Source: WVYX01 sp039592335
GTDB lineage: Bacteria > Gemmatimonadota > Gemmatimonadetes > Gemmatimonadales > GWC2-71-9
DNA length: 64,000 nucleotides
NCBI GenBank assembly: GCA_039592335.1
Contig: JBDHBX010000016.1
Coordinates: 3,418-67,417, forward strand
Direction of reading: 5' to 3'
Below are positions 45,841-54,424 of this stretch, one piece after another. The notes under the pieces were generated by a model that was not told the origin of the DNA, searched no databases, and was given only the letters and a program-made list of their open reading frames with translations. The translations under genes and the position numbers were made by a program. Within the stretch, counting starts at the first letter, position 1, and each line of letters opens with the position of its first letter.

Positions 45841-46507
45841 CGGCCGCCAGCTCCCGGTAGCGTGTCACGACGTCCTCCGCATCGCCGCACGGCTCCAGCG
45901 CAACCATCCGCCCGGACACCATGTAGCCGACCCGGTCCGCGGAACCCACCAGCTCGACCAGCTGGTGGCTGGCGATCATCATCCCCGCTCTGCTCGCCTT
46001 CAGCTCGGCCAGCACCTCGATCACGGTGCGCGACGCGGCGTCGTCGAGGCCCGTCAGCGGCTCGTCGAGCAGGAGTACGCGGGGCTCCGGGAGCAGCGCG
46101 CGGGCGATCGCGAGTCTCTGGAGCATGCCCCGACTGAAGGTCCCGATACGCTCGTCGCCCACGTGCAGCAGACCCATCCGATCCAGCAGCGAATCCATGC
46201 GTGTGCGATCGCTCGTGCCGTGCAGCCGACCAAAAAAGCGGAGGTTCTCCCGCGCCGTGAGCGCGTCGTACATCATCGTGTGGTGCGCCACCATCCCGAT
46301 GGCGCCATGCCGCTCGACCCGTCCCTTGGAAGCCTTGAGCAGTCCCGAGACGACGCGCAGCAGGGTTGTCTTCCCTGCCCCGTTGCCACCCACAAGGAGT
46401 ACCGCCTCACCGGGGGTCACCTCGAGAGACACGTCCCGGACCGCCCAGCGGTAGCCGAAACGGCGGAAGACGCCGTGCAGGGAGAGCGTGGGATCAGCCT
46501 GCGGCAT
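45833..46507 (-). CDS. ccmA: CcmA, heme-exporter ABC ATPase
   Basis: A 224-aa ABC ATPase. It has Walker A VGGNGAGKTTLLRV, Q-loop region VAHHTMMYD, signature FSRGMLQRLAIARAL, Walker B VLLLDEPLTGLD and a switch His in IASHQLVEL. The ATG at 46505-46507 is preferred (GGAG 7 nt upstream) over ATG 46528, which lacks a site. It overlaps the receiver gene's 3' end by 14 bp and starts the ccmABCD run. Confidence 0.93.
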   Translation of the reverse strand: MPQADPTLSLHGVFRRFGYRWAVRDVSLEVTPGEAVLLVGGNGAGKTTLLRVVSGLLKASKGRVERHGAIGMVAHHTMMYDALTARENLRFFGRLHGTSDRTRMDSLLDRMGLLHVGDERIGTFSRGMLQRLAIARALLPEPRVLLLDEPLTGLDDAASRTVIEVLAELKASRAGMMIASHQLVELVGSADRVGYMVSGRMVALEPCGDAEDVVTRYRELAAGE

Positions 46508-46862
46508 CGATCCGCTCCGCGAGTTCATCCAGCGTGTACGGCTTGATGAGATACCCGCTGTGTCCTATGCCCAGGACTTCGACCAGCGGCTCGATGCTGG
46601 TGTACGCGGTAGTGATCACCACCGGGGTGTCGGGGCGATCGGCGCGGATCAGGCGCAGAAGGTCTATGCCGTCGGTGTCGGGGAGCCGCATGTCCAACAC
46701 GATGACATCCGGCTTGAAGCTCGCGAGTTGGGGGAGCGCTTCCGCTCCGGTCCCCGCGAATGCCATCTCGTAGCGCGCTCCGTAGGCGCGCTGGTAGGCA
46801 CTGCGGAGGTCGGCCTCGTCCTCGATGAACAGAACCCTGCGGCGAACGTCTGTGGGAGTCAT
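46494..46862 (-). CDS. Single-domain response regulator
   Basis: A 122-aa receiver with no output domain. Acidic pair in VLFIEDEADLRSAY, phosphoacceptor Asp in VIVLDMRLPDTDG, Thr in VVITTAYTS and Lys in YLIKPYTLDE. It could shuttle phosphate or bind a partner. It lies between STAS and ccmA; no kinase is adjacent. The ATG at 46860-46862 was chosen over an upstream TTG. Confidence 0.88.
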   Translation of the reverse strand: MTPTDVRRRVLFIEDEADLRSAYQRAYGARYEMAFAGTGAEALPQLASFKPDVIVLDMRLPDTDGIDLLRLIRADRPDTPVVITTAYTSIEPLVEVLGIGHSGYLIKPYTLDELAERIDAAG

Positions 46863-46908
46863 ACCCGTGCTGTTTCCAGGCGGCTGCAATATAGCACAGG
46901 GCGCTGGC

Positions 46909-47226
46909 TCAGGCGGGATCCGCCTCCTCGATCTCGAAGAGCCCGTCGGTCTTGGTGAGCACGAGGATGGCCCGAATCTCTTCGGTGGGGCCGCGGAGCC
47001 GAATCACGTTGCCGCCGGGCACCGCCCGGCGTCGCACCATGACCAGGGCCCTCAGTCCTGCGCTGTCCAGGTGCTGCGTGGCGCGCATGTCCACCACGAG
47101 CCTGCCCCTTCCCTCACGCAACAGGTCCATGAGCTCCCCGGCCGCTCGGCGGAACGTATCACACGTTTCCAGATCGAGACGCTCGGGAGCCAGCAGGATC
47201 TGCTCGCTTCGGGAACCGGTCGTCAC
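46909..47226 (-). CDS. STAS-domain protein (anti-sigma antagonist-like)
   Basis: A 105-aa single STAS domain: LVVDMRATQHLDSAGLRALV holds the Ser that SpoIIAA-type proteins phosphorylate. The GTG at 47224-47226 was chosen because GGAGGAG lies 7 nt upstream; the open frame would otherwise add 40 residues. A partner switch kinase or phosphatase is not in the window. Confidence 0.85.
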   Translation of the reverse strand: MTTGSRSEQILLAPERLDLETCDTFRRAAGELMDLLREGRGRLVVDMRATQHLDSAGLRALVMVRRRAVPGGNVIRLRGPTEEIRAILVLTKTDGLFEIEEADPA

Positions 47227-47377
47227 TGGACCACTCCTCCGGGGCAGCGCGAACGCACACCGCTCCTCGCCCTCACAAGTAAAGAGGGCGAGGGCAGTGG
47301 TTTCCAGGTACTTCGTCACAGGTTTGTACGGAGCGCAGCGCCTCACGGCCGCCTCACGCTCCGGGAGGATTCGGGGC

Positions 47378-47815
47378 TCAGCGCGGTTGGGGAGCTCTCG
47401 ACGTGGCTCGCATCCCGGCGAGCGCCATCACGAAGATCAACGCGATGATGACTGCTGAGGCAATGCACCAGCGGCACCAGGCGTGGATCACGGCCGCCTC
47501 GAGATAGCTGAGGTAGGCGGTGAAACCCACACCGACGCCGGAGACCAATGCCATCAGGAGGGTCGGCTCCCGACGCTCGACCCACCGGGGCTGCAACCCG
47601 ACGAGGCTCACGCCTAGGAGCACCACGTACCCCACCATCCCCCAGAACGGAACCGGCACTCCCAGGAAGTCGGCGTACTCGGAGAGCTGCACCGTCTCGC
47701 AGCCACCGTCCCCACAGGCCAGCAAGCCCAGAAAGCCCACCTTCCAGAGCCAGAGGTAGAGGCTGATGAAGAACCCGATCACCGAGAGCGCGGCGATCGC
47801 CATCCGGTGCGTCAT
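47378..47815 (-). CDS. VKOR-family disulfide-bond protein
   Basis: A 145-aa integral membrane protein with four TM helices. The loop pair is CGDGGCETV and the redox CxxC is in WCRWCIASAVI. It reoxidises DsbA using quinone, replacing DsbB. The ATG overlaps the DsbA-like gene's stop by 4 bp, so the pair is one unit. Confidence 0.9.
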   Translation of the reverse strand: MTHRMAIAALSVIGFFISLYLWLWKVGFLGLLACGDGGCETVQLSEYADFLGVPVPFWGMVGYVVLLGVSLVGLQPRWVERREPTLLMALVSGVGVGFTAYLSYLEAAVIHAWCRWCIASAVIIALIFVMALAGMRATSRAPQPR

Positions 47816-48489
47816 TGGCTCTCGGCCGGCATCGCCCGCGTCACCAACGCGCGCAGACTATCGTAGGAGATGGCGCCGGCGACCATGAGGCCCCCGATGA
47901 TGAAGGTCGGCGTAGATTGTATCCCCATGGTCAGAGCCTGCTCCTTCGTGGCCAGGATGCGCCCGAGGTACCGCTGCTCGTCCATGCAGTCGTCGTACTG
48001 GTCCATGTTCACGCCCAGGTCCCGGGCGTAGCCCCGGAAGGTCCGCCCGGGACGCCGACCCTCCATCCAGCGGCGCTGATTGTAGAAGAGCTGGTCGTGC
48101 ATCGGCCAGAACAGCCCCTGCTCACCGGTGCATGCCGCCGCCTGGTGCGCCAGATTCCCCGCATCGTGACCGCCCAGCAGGAAGTCGCGATACACCCACC
48201 GGACCATCCCCGCACTGATGAGCCGCTCCCGCACGTCGGGCTTCGTGAGAATCGCAAACTGCGCGCACCAGGGACACGCGAAGTTGGAGTACTCGATGAT
48301 CTCGACGGGCGCGGAGTCCGACCCCAGGGTGTACCCCTCGAAGGCCGTGGCGCTCACCGGTACCGGCCCCACCTCCCGGGGTCCGGCGTCCCGGCTGCTC
48401 TGCCGCGCCCACCAGATCCCCGCCGCTCCCGCTACCGCCAGCACGACGAGACCGAGGTAGAAGGGCTTCAGGTTCCTTGACTGCGCCAT
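47812..48489 (-). CDS. DsbA-like periplasmic thiol oxidase
   Basis: A 225-aa protein with an N-terminal TM anchor (about 10-28) and a thioredoxin-fold domain with CPWC (NFACPWCAQF) and cis-Pro region STPTFIIGG. It also has a second Cys pair (ACTGEQG and DDCMDEQ). Oxidises exported thiols and hands electrons to the coupled VKOR. It may also act on the Cys pairs of pilins, cytochromes c and SprA. Confidence 0.9.
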   Translation of the reverse strand: MAQSRNLKPFYLGLVVLAVAGAAGIWWARQSSRDAGPREVGPVPVSATAFEGYTLGSDSAPVEIIEYSNFACPWCAQFAILTKPDVRERLISAGMVRWVYRDFLLGGHDAGNLAHQAAACTGEQGLFWPMHDQLFYNQRRWMEGRRPGRTFRGYARDLGVNMDQYDDCMDEQRYLGRILATKEQALTMGIQSTPTFIIGGLMVAGAISYDSLRALVTRAMPAESQ

Positions 48490-48767
48490 GTCTCACCATC
48501 CTCCTCGTCGCCCAGATCCGGCGACTCCATTTGTTCGCGCGCCTGCTCGACGATCCGCCGACTCTTGGCCACTTCCGGGGTATCGTACGTCGAGCGCACC
48601 TCGTAGTGGAAGAGCTCGCTGCGGGCGTCGCCCATGAGCCTGATCAGCTCGGGGCCGGCGGCGAGCAGCGTGTCGTCATCCGTCAGCCCTCTGATCCGCG
48701 CGGCGAGACCACGCAAGAGCTCCACCAAACGCCTCCTGCGGGCGTCGTCGTACGTCGGCTCGGACAT
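48468..48767 (-). CDS. Hypothetical helical protein
   Basis: A 99-aa acidic, helical protein (LLRGLAARIRGLTDDDTLL) without TM or signal peptide. No family recognised. Its 3' end overlaps the DsbA-like start by 22 bp, so it is the first gene of that unit. Function unknown. Confidence 0.6.
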   Translation of the reverse strand: MSEPTYDDARRRRLVELLRGLAARIRGLTDDDTLLAAGPELIRLMGDARSELFHYEVRSTYDTPEVAKSRRIVEQAREQMESPDLGDEEDGETWRSQGT

Positions 48768-48862
48768 GCTTCACTCCTTGGGAGGTGGGCACCGCACCGA
48801 TCACACGTCTGATCGGATGTTTGACCACTGCAATCTACTCACAGCGCGGTGTTCGCACCGGA

Positions 48863-48891
48863 TTGCATGGGGCGCTGACACTGTTTACGTT
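48863..48891 (+). promoter_or_regulatory. Candidate promoter for the 89-aa gene
   Basis: TTGCAT (48863-48868), 17 bp, TACGTT (48886-48891). The predicted start near 48898 gives a leader of about 39 nt. The surrounding gap 48768-48936 has lower GC than the coding DNA, as promoters often have. Confidence 0.35.
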
Positions 48892-48936
48892 TGGTACGCA
48901 GAAACCCAGCGCCCATCAATCAACGACAACAGGTGT

Positions 48937-49206
48937 ATGAGCAGAAAGCGTATGCAGCAGCCGAAGACCGAGAACCCATCGGCGCTCGACCGGGCCCGGG
49001 ACGAGTTGTACAGCCACATCCTGCGGTGCGGTGTCCTCCAGGCACAGATCGAGCACCAGAAGGACTGGTTCGACGACACCATCGAGTACATGGCTGAGCG
49101 GTACACTGCGCTGACCGAGGAGGAGCTGACCGAGCTCCGCGGCCTCGGTGAGCGGTACTGCCAACCGGTGATCCGCCACAACCCACCGGTCGGCGCCACG
49201 AGCTGA
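48937..49206 (+). CDS. Hypothetical soluble helical protein
   Basis: An 89-aa protein, mostly helical (QIEHQKDWFDDTIEYMAERY; then LTELRGLGERYCQPVI). No family recognised, no TM. Start ATG 48937 (MSRKRMQQ) has AGGTG a few bases upstream; ATG 48952 is an alternative. It is monocistronic with a terminator 31 bp downstream, so a real short gene despite the unknown role. Confidence 0.65.
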   Translation: MSRKRMQQPKTENPSALDRARDELYSHILRCGVLQAQIEHQKDWFDDTIEYMAERYTALTEEELTELRGLGERYCQPVIRHNPPVGATS

Positions 49207-49236
49207 CGTCGATCGCGGTTGTCGGTGCATAGGGAT

Positions 49237-49263
49237 ACCCCGCTCTGAAAGCGGGGTTCTTTG
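49237..49263 (+). terminator. Rho-independent terminator of the 89-aa gene
   Basis: Stem ACCCCGCT/AGCGGGGT with a 5-nt loop, followed by a T-rich tail (TCTTTGTT). Classic form. Confidence 0.85.
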
Positions 49264-49277
49264 TTGCCCGCCGCCGA

Positions 49278-49742
49278 CTACGGGCGGCCCGATCCGAGCC
49301 GCAACCGCACCCCTGCCACGAGACGCAGACCGCCCGCGAGACCCACCTCCGCGAACCACCCCCGCCTTCCACCGGGGCTCGACTCCACCCCCAGCACGAC
49401 CAGGATGTACTCGGTACTCTCGACGTCGGTGAAGGTGACCGACGCTCCACCCCCGGCGTAGGGGGTCACTCCGCGGCGTCGGAACGGGCTGAGATGGTAG
49501 GACACCATTGCCTCGACCCGGCCGGCGAAGTCACCCTCCCAGCTCCCGGCGCTCGCGAGCAGCCCCAGCCGAAGCCGTCCCCGCGTACGATAGGCGTATC
49601 CCAGTCCGCCGCCGGCGAACTGCCTCGCGGTCACGGTCGCCACCGCCTGCGCCTGGAGCTCGTGCATTCCCTGCGCGCGAGCCGGGGTCCCCAGCGCCCC
49701 GAGCCCGAGCAGTAGGAGGGGAACGACCCTATGCCAGCTCAA
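49278..49742 (-). CDS. Small outer-membrane beta-barrel-like protein
   Basis: A 154-aa exported protein with a signal peptide cleaved after PARA, leaving Gln24 as mature N-terminus. The rest is alternating strands (YAYRTRGRLRLGLLASAGS; VTPYAGGGASVTF) ending in a barrel-like GLRLVAGVRLRLG. Starts at TTG 49740-49742. It overlaps the OsmC gene by 14 bp. Specific family not recognised. Confidence 0.65.
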   Translation of the reverse strand: MSWHRVVPLLLLGLGALGTPARAQGMHELQAQAVATVTARQFAGGGLGYAYRTRGRLRLGLLASAGSWEGDFAGRVEAMVSYHLSPFRRRGVTPYAGGGASVTFTDVESTEYILVVLGVESSPGGRRGWFAEVGLAGGLRLVAGVRLRLGSGRP

Positions 49743-50145
49743 TGTCGTACTCGATGGGAATATCGGGGGCCAGCGAGCTCAACACCGAGCAGTACTTCTC
49801 CACCGAGAGGCTGACGGCGCGCTCGGCCTTCGCGCGATCCAGCTCCTCGCCGGTGAGCCGGAAGCGCAGTCGCAGAGAGACATAACGCCGGGGCTCCTCA
49901 TCGCGGCGCGTCCCCTCGACCGCAATCGAGACTTCGCGCAGCCGAACACGCATCTTCTTGAGAATCACCACCACGTCGGCGCCGGCGCATCCGCCGGCCG
50001 CGAGCAGCAGGGCGACCATGGGACTCGGCCCAGCCTCACCATCGCCATCGATATAAACCGCGCGCGTGACGGGCTCGGTGCCGGCGCCCGAGAAGCGCAG
50101 CCCCTCCCCCGACCACGCCAACTCCACCGCTCTCACCTGTGGCAC
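49729..50145 (-). CDS. OsmC/Ohr-family protein
   Basis: A 138-aa cytoplasmic peroxide-type protein. Catalytic Cys53 in AAGGCAGADVV and Cys118 in VEKYCSVL are the OsmC-family Cys pair; Glu and Arg-rich strands fit. It would reduce organic hydroperoxides. GTG start, 1 bp after the following gene's stop, in a unit with the two beta-barrel proteins. Confidence 0.88.
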   Translation of the reverse strand: MPQVRAVELAWSGEGLRFSGAGTEPVTRAVYIDGDGEAGPSPMVALLLAAGGCAGADVVVILKKMRVRLREVSIAVEGTRRDEEPRRYVSLRLRFRLTGEELDRAKAERAVSLSVEKYCSVLSSLAPDIPIEYDIELA

Positions 50146-50146
50146 G

Positions 50147-50686
50147 TCAGGACCCCCTTCGGGTCGTCAGTCCGATGAACACCCGGTGCCGGCGGAAGGC
50201 ATCCTGTGGATGGTATTCGACCAGCCAGTTCATTCCTTCCCGCAAGCGCATTTCGAACCCCAGGACGAACTGCAGCCACAGCTCCGGACAGTTGGGGTCG
50301 GCTTCGCACTCGGCCCGTCCGAACAGTCCCACGCCCCCTCCCACATACGGAATGGCCGTGGCACTGTCCGGCATGAAGCGGTAGACCAACTCCAGGCTCG
50401 TCACATAGGTGTTGTCGATGTTGAGGAAGCCGAGCTCACCCGAGAGACGCACGCGGAGCCGGTCGTCGGCCACGTAGCCGAGATCGAGCGCCAGACTCAC
50501 CACCGCCTGACCCTCACCCTCGAAGTCCGCCCCCAGCCTGGCTCCAAACCCGAACAGGCCGACCTTGGCCCACGGCACCCGCGTCTCCACCGGGACCGTG
50601 TCCGCAAGAGACGGCTCCTGTTCCGGTTCCTGCGCGGCGAGCGGCGCGGCGATCAGCAGCGAAAGAAGCGCTGGTGCGATTCGCAT
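50147..50686 (-). CDS. Outer-membrane beta-barrel-like protein
   Basis: A 179-aa exported protein. The signal peptide is cleaved after PLAA, leaving Gln19 (QEPEQEP). Strands are VGLFGFGARLGADFEG and SLELVYRFMPDSATAIPYVG, with a terminal barrel-like strand FIGLTTRRGS. A Cys pair (ECEADPNC) may be a disulfide. ATG 50684-50686 chosen; upstream frame is shadow. Function unknown. Confidence 0.7.
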   Translation of the reverse strand: MRIAPALLSLLIAAPLAAQEPEQEPSLADTVPVETRVPWAKVGLFGFGARLGADFEGEGQAVVSLALDLGYVADDRLRVRLSGELGFLNIDNTYVTSLELVYRFMPDSATAIPYVGGGVGLFGRAECEADPNCPELWLQFVLGFEMRLREGMNWLVEYHPQDAFRRHRVFIGLTTRRGS

Positions 50687-50718
50687 GAGTCGAGTCCCGT
50701 CATGCCCACGCCGACACC

Positions 50719-51252
50719 TCAACGGTGCCGTGCGGCACGACTGTAGTCGGCGATGGCGTACACCGAAATGGCTGCCGTGGCCCACGCCAGGGGCCGCACC
50801 AGATCGGAGCCCGCCAGGAACGCTAGCAGAGTGAGCAATTGTCCTACGGTTACCGCCTTGCCGCCCGCTCGAGCGGGAAGCGTGGTGGGGCGCCGCAGCA
50901 TCCAGACCACCAGAAACGCCACGAGGGCCACGATATCGCGGAGCAGCACACCGAGGATCTCCCACGTGTTCAACAACCCGCCGCGCATCACCACCACGAA
51001 GGCGGCCACGATGAACAGCTTGTCGCAGATGGGATCCAGGACCACTCCCAGACGGGAGCCGCCGATGCGGCGAGCCCAGATCCCGTCGAAGAAGTCGCTC
51101 ACGGCGGCCAGCGCGAGAATGACGAGCCGGGCCGCGGCGGACTCCAGGAGCACGAACGCCACGGCGAGTGGAATCCGCAGCGCCGTGAGAAGATCGGGCG
51201 CCTGAACCAGGGGTCTTGGTTGCCGCCCCTCCGCTACGCCGGTAGCTTGCAT
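50719..51252 (-). CDS. CDP-alcohol phosphatidyltransferase
   Basis: A 177-aa, four-to-six-TM enzyme of phospholipid synthesis. The signature D-x2-DG-x2-AR-x(n)-G-x3-D-x3-D is present as SDFFDGIWARRIGG and then LGVVLDPICD, though the gap between AR and G is 7 residues instead of the usual 8-9. The headgroup (glycerol phosphate or other) cannot be told. ATG 51250-51252 chosen (MQATGVAEG). Confidence 0.85.
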   Translation of the reverse strand: MQATGVAEGRQPRPLVQAPDLLTALRIPLAVAFVLLESAAARLVILALAAVSDFFDGIWARRIGGSRLGVVLDPICDKLFIVAAFVVVMRGGLLNTWEILGVLLRDIVALVAFLVVWMLRRPTTLPARAGGKAVTVGQLLTLLAFLAGSDLVRPLAWATAAISVYAIADYSRAARHR

Positions 51253-51273
51253 TTCACCGGGCCGTGTACGGCT

Positions 51274-51744
51274 ATGGGAGGCCGTGTGGACGTCGCGCTC
51301 ATCAGGCAATCCGCCATCTTTGCCGATCTCGACGAGCAGGAGCTCGAGCGGGTCGGCGAGATCTGCAAGGAACAACAGTTTCAGTCCGCCCAGACCGTCT
51401 TCAAGGAAGGCGACCCGGGTAATCGGCTGTACATCATCGCCGAGGGCGAGGTCCGCATCTCGCGACAGGTTCCGGGCTCCGGCGAGGAAGCCCTCACCGT
51501 CCTCAAGCAGGGTTCCTGTTTCGGCGAGATGGCCGTATTCGACCGCTCGGACCGATCTACGGACGCCATCGCGAACAAGGACTCCCGCCTCATCACTATC
51601 ACCAGATCCGACTTCGAGATGCTGCTCGATTTCGACCGCGATCTGGCCTACAAGGTGCTCTGGTCGATAGTGCGCATGCTGAGCGAGCGTCTGCGCGTCA
51701 CCAACGACAATCTGCGCTCGTTCTTGGCGATGTCGATGTTCTAG
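51274..51744 (+). CDS. Cyclic-nucleotide-binding-domain protein
   Basis: A 156-aa protein consisting of one CNB (CAP-like) domain with C-terminal helix and no DNA-binding domain. Phosphate-binding cassette region GSCFGEMAVFDRSDRSTDAIA lacks the full R-A-x-T of cAMP binders (RSTDA). Starts at ATG 51274; GTG 51286 with a GGGAGG site is an alternative. Its stop overlaps the M16 gene's stop by 4 bp (convergent). Confidence 0.82.
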   Translation: MGGRVDVALIRQSAIFADLDEQELERVGEICKEQQFQSAQTVFKEGDPGNRLYIIAEGEVRISRQVPGSGEEALTVLKQGSCFGEMAVFDRSDRSTDAIANKDSRLITITRSDFEMLLDFDRDLAYKVLWSIVRMLSERLRVTNDNLRSFLAMSMF

Positions 51745-54332
51745 CTGCCCCCTCGGACGACATACTCGGCCCGCCGCTCCTCGCGGAACACGTCACCGGC
51801 CACCCGGATCACATCCTCCACCCTCACGGCCCGCAGCCTCGCCGCGGTCTCGTGGAGTTCGGCGATGGCATCGTACACCCAGGCCTCCAGGATCTCGCCG
51901 GCCACCGCCCGTCCACTCTGCTGCCGCACCTCGACCAGCCCGGCCGCATAGTTTCGGGCCCGCTCGAGCTCGTCCACTGAGGGCGGCTCCGTGACGACGC
52001 GCTCGAGCTCGGCCAGCATCGCCTCCCGAGCCTCCGTTTCCCGGTCGGGGGATGTGGCAATGTAGCTCAGCACTGCGCCCGCCCGGCGCGCAAGCCACGG
52101 CGCGACCGCGACCGTGTACGCCAGCGAACGCTTTTCCCGCAGCTCGTCGAACAGGCGCCCGGCGAGCCCGCTGAGCAGCGCCGCCACCACCGTGATGGGG
52201 TACCGGTCGGCCGAGGCGAAGGGGGCGGCCGGGAAGGCCATGGCCAGGGCACTCTGCTCCTTGCGCCGGCCCTCGTGCGCCCGCCCCGCAGCCCACACCG
52301 GAGCGCCAGCTTCATCGCGGCGGGACTCCTGCGCGGGCCACGCCGCCAGGGGTGCAAGCGCCGCGTGCAGCTCCTCGGCCTCCAGATCGCCCACCGCGAC
52401 GACCACCGCGCGTCGCCCGGCGACGCGTCCCGCCCACTCACGCACCAGCCCTGCATCGAGCGCCGTGACCACGTCCGGTTCCCCCAACGCCGGCAGCCCA
52501 TACGCATCACCGGGAAACGCCTGTCCCAGCGCCCGCTGCAAGGGATGGCGGAACATGTCGTCCCAGACCCGGCGCGCATCGCTCGCCTGCAGGGTCCGCT
52601 CCACCTCCACATCCTCGCTGCGCAGCTCGGGCTCGAGCGCCACCATCCGCAGCAGCTCCGCCGCGTCGCGCACGGCGCCGACCCGCACGGTCATCCCCCA
52701 ACCGATCGTCTCCGCTCCGACGCTCGGGGCGAGCCCGCCGCCCAGCATCTCCGCCGCCTGCGCCAGCTCCTCGGCGGCGAGTCCACCGGCGCCGCGCAGG
52801 GCACTCCGAGCCAGCAGCCAGGAGATGCCCGCGTTCGCGTCCGTCTCCTGAGTCGTGACCCCGGGGACGTGAACCAGCACCGTGACCAGGCCCGCCCCGC
52901 GCTTGGACCGTGCCAGCACGTCCGCGCCGGGATACGAGCGGTGCACCACGCCGGCCGCGTAGCACGTCGGCTCTCCGAGGAGGGGTGGTGCCTGCCGACC
53001 GGCAACGGCAGGGGGCGCAACCGCGGCCACGTCCACCTGGGTCGCGCCGTCCGCAGGCGGCCAGGCACCTTCGAAGCGGGTGGTCCCGCCCTCCGGCAGG
53101 TAGAAGAACCCGGAGGCCGCGGTGGGATCGAGGTACTGCTCGGCCACGCGCCGGACCTCGTCGGCTGTCACCGCCATGTCCGATCGGTAGAGCTCGTCGG
53201 CGAGACGGTAATCACCCAGCGCCTCGGCCTCGCACAGAACTGAGGCGCGCCCGTCCATCGACTCGAAGCGTCGTGCCCACTGGGTAGCGACCAGTGCCTT
53301 GGCCCGCTCGACCTCCGCGACAGCCGGCGCGTCGCCGCGCAGCGCCTGGACCAACTCCAGGCTCCGTTCCAACGCCACGTCCAGACGGGCCTGCTCTCCC
53401 TCCAGTCCGAGCTCGAACACGCCGACCTCGGTCGGCGTGTAGTGGCCCGCCCCGGCACTGGCTGCGAGCCCCGGCGTGCGCACGGCCCGGGAGAGCCGCG
53501 AGCCCCGCCCCGTTCCCAGGATCGTCGCCACCATGTCGAGGGCGGCTGCGTCCGGATGGAGCGTCCCCACGGTGCGCCATCCGACATTGGCCAGCGGACG
53601 CTCCACGTCTCCGCGCTCGACCCGCAGCGCGGCTGGCGCCTCACCGGACTCGAGGGGTGAGCCTTCGACCGGCGCCGCAGACCGCTCCCACGATCCGTAG
53701 AGGTCCGTGGCCAGCCGCAGCGCGTGGTCCACGTCCACATCCCCGGCAATACCCACGATCACCCGCCCGGGCGTGTAGCGGCTCGTGTAGTACGCCCGGA
53801 CGTCGTCCCGAGTCAGGCGCCGCAGACCCTCTTCGGTCCCGATGCGCCAGCGCCGCATCCGATGCACCTGGAACAGGAGTGCGTACAGACCTTCCGTGGC
53901 CACCGCGCCGGGCGTGTCCAGCTTCCGCTTCGCCTCCTGGATGATGACCTCGAGCTCCCGTCCCAACTCATCGCCATCGAGGGCGGAGTGCATCAGCGCG
54001 TCGGCCTGCACGTCCAACGCACGCTCGAGCCCCCCTGCGGCCGACGGCAGCACCGTGTAGTAGACCGTCTTGTCGTAGATGGTCCCGGCGTTGATGTAGC
54101 CGCCCACGAGTTGCGTCTCTCGGGCGATGTCACCCGGTTTCCGCCGTGCGGTGCCCTTGAAGTACATGTGCTCCAGCACGTGGGCGATCCCGGCCCACTC
54201 GTCGGGCTCGTCGAAGTAGCCGGCCTTCACGTGAGTGACCACGGCCACGACTGGTGCCGAGCCGTCGCGCTGCAGCAGGAGGGTGAGCCCGTTGGGCAAT
54301 ACCAGCTTCGCAACGTCGTCGGTCCACGCCAT
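51741..54332 (-). CDS. M16-family zinc metallopeptidase (two-half, pitrilysin-like)
   Basis: An 863-aa protein with two M16 halves. The active first half has the inverted zinc motif HVLEHMYFKGT (H-x2-E-H, near 50) and third ligand in ELEVIIQEAKRK; the second half (about 440-860) is inactive, as usual. No signal peptide, so probably cytoplasmic, in contrast to exported PqqL-type members. The ATG at 54330-54332 follows a strong hairpin. Confidence 0.9.
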   Translation of the reverse strand: MAWTDDVAKLVLPNGLTLLLQRDGSAPVVAVVTHVKAGYFDEPDEWAGIAHVLEHMYFKGTARRKPGDIARETQLVGGYINAGTIYDKTVYYTVLPSAAGGLERALDVQADALMHSALDGDELGRELEVIIQEAKRKLDTPGAVATEGLYALLFQVHRMRRWRIGTEEGLRRLTRDDVRAYYTSRYTPGRVIVGIAGDVDVDHALRLATDLYGSWERSAAPVEGSPLESGEAPAALRVERGDVERPLANVGWRTVGTLHPDAAALDMVATILGTGRGSRLSRAVRTPGLAASAGAGHYTPTEVGVFELGLEGEQARLDVALERSLELVQALRGDAPAVAEVERAKALVATQWARRFESMDGRASVLCEAEALGDYRLADELYRSDMAVTADEVRRVAEQYLDPTAASGFFYLPEGGTTRFEGAWPPADGATQVDVAAVAPPAVAGRQAPPLLGEPTCYAAGVVHRSYPGADVLARSKRGAGLVTVLVHVPGVTTQETDANAGISWLLARSALRGAGGLAAEELAQAAEMLGGGLAPSVGAETIGWGMTVRVGAVRDAAELLRMVALEPELRSEDVEVERTLQASDARRVWDDMFRHPLQRALGQAFPGDAYGLPALGEPDVVTALDAGLVREWAGRVAGRRAVVVAVGDLEAEELHAALAPLAAWPAQESRRDEAGAPVWAAGRAHEGRRKEQSALAMAFPAAPFASADRYPITVVAALLSGLAGRLFDELREKRSLAYTVAVAPWLARRAGAVLSYIATSPDRETEAREAMLAELERVVTEPPSVDELERARNYAAGLVEVRQQSGRAVAGEILEAWVYDAIAELHETAARLRAVRVEDVIRVAGDVFREERRAEYVVRGGS

Positions 54333-54362
54333 GGCGGCTACACGGATCGGGGTAGAATACCG

Positions 54363-54393
54363 AACACCTCACCCTCGCCGCGGGTGAGGTGTT
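54363..54393 (-). terminator. Perfect 12-bp inverted repeat upstream of the M16 gene
   Basis: AACACCTCACCC and GGGTGAGGTGTT flank a 7-nt loop, between the TPR gene stop (54425) and the M16 start (54332). Not followed by a T-run. Could be a terminator of the TPR gene, an attenuator or an operator. Confidence 0.5.
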
Positions 54394-54424
54394 GTGATGA
54401 TACGGCCGCCCGACGAGGGCCGGC

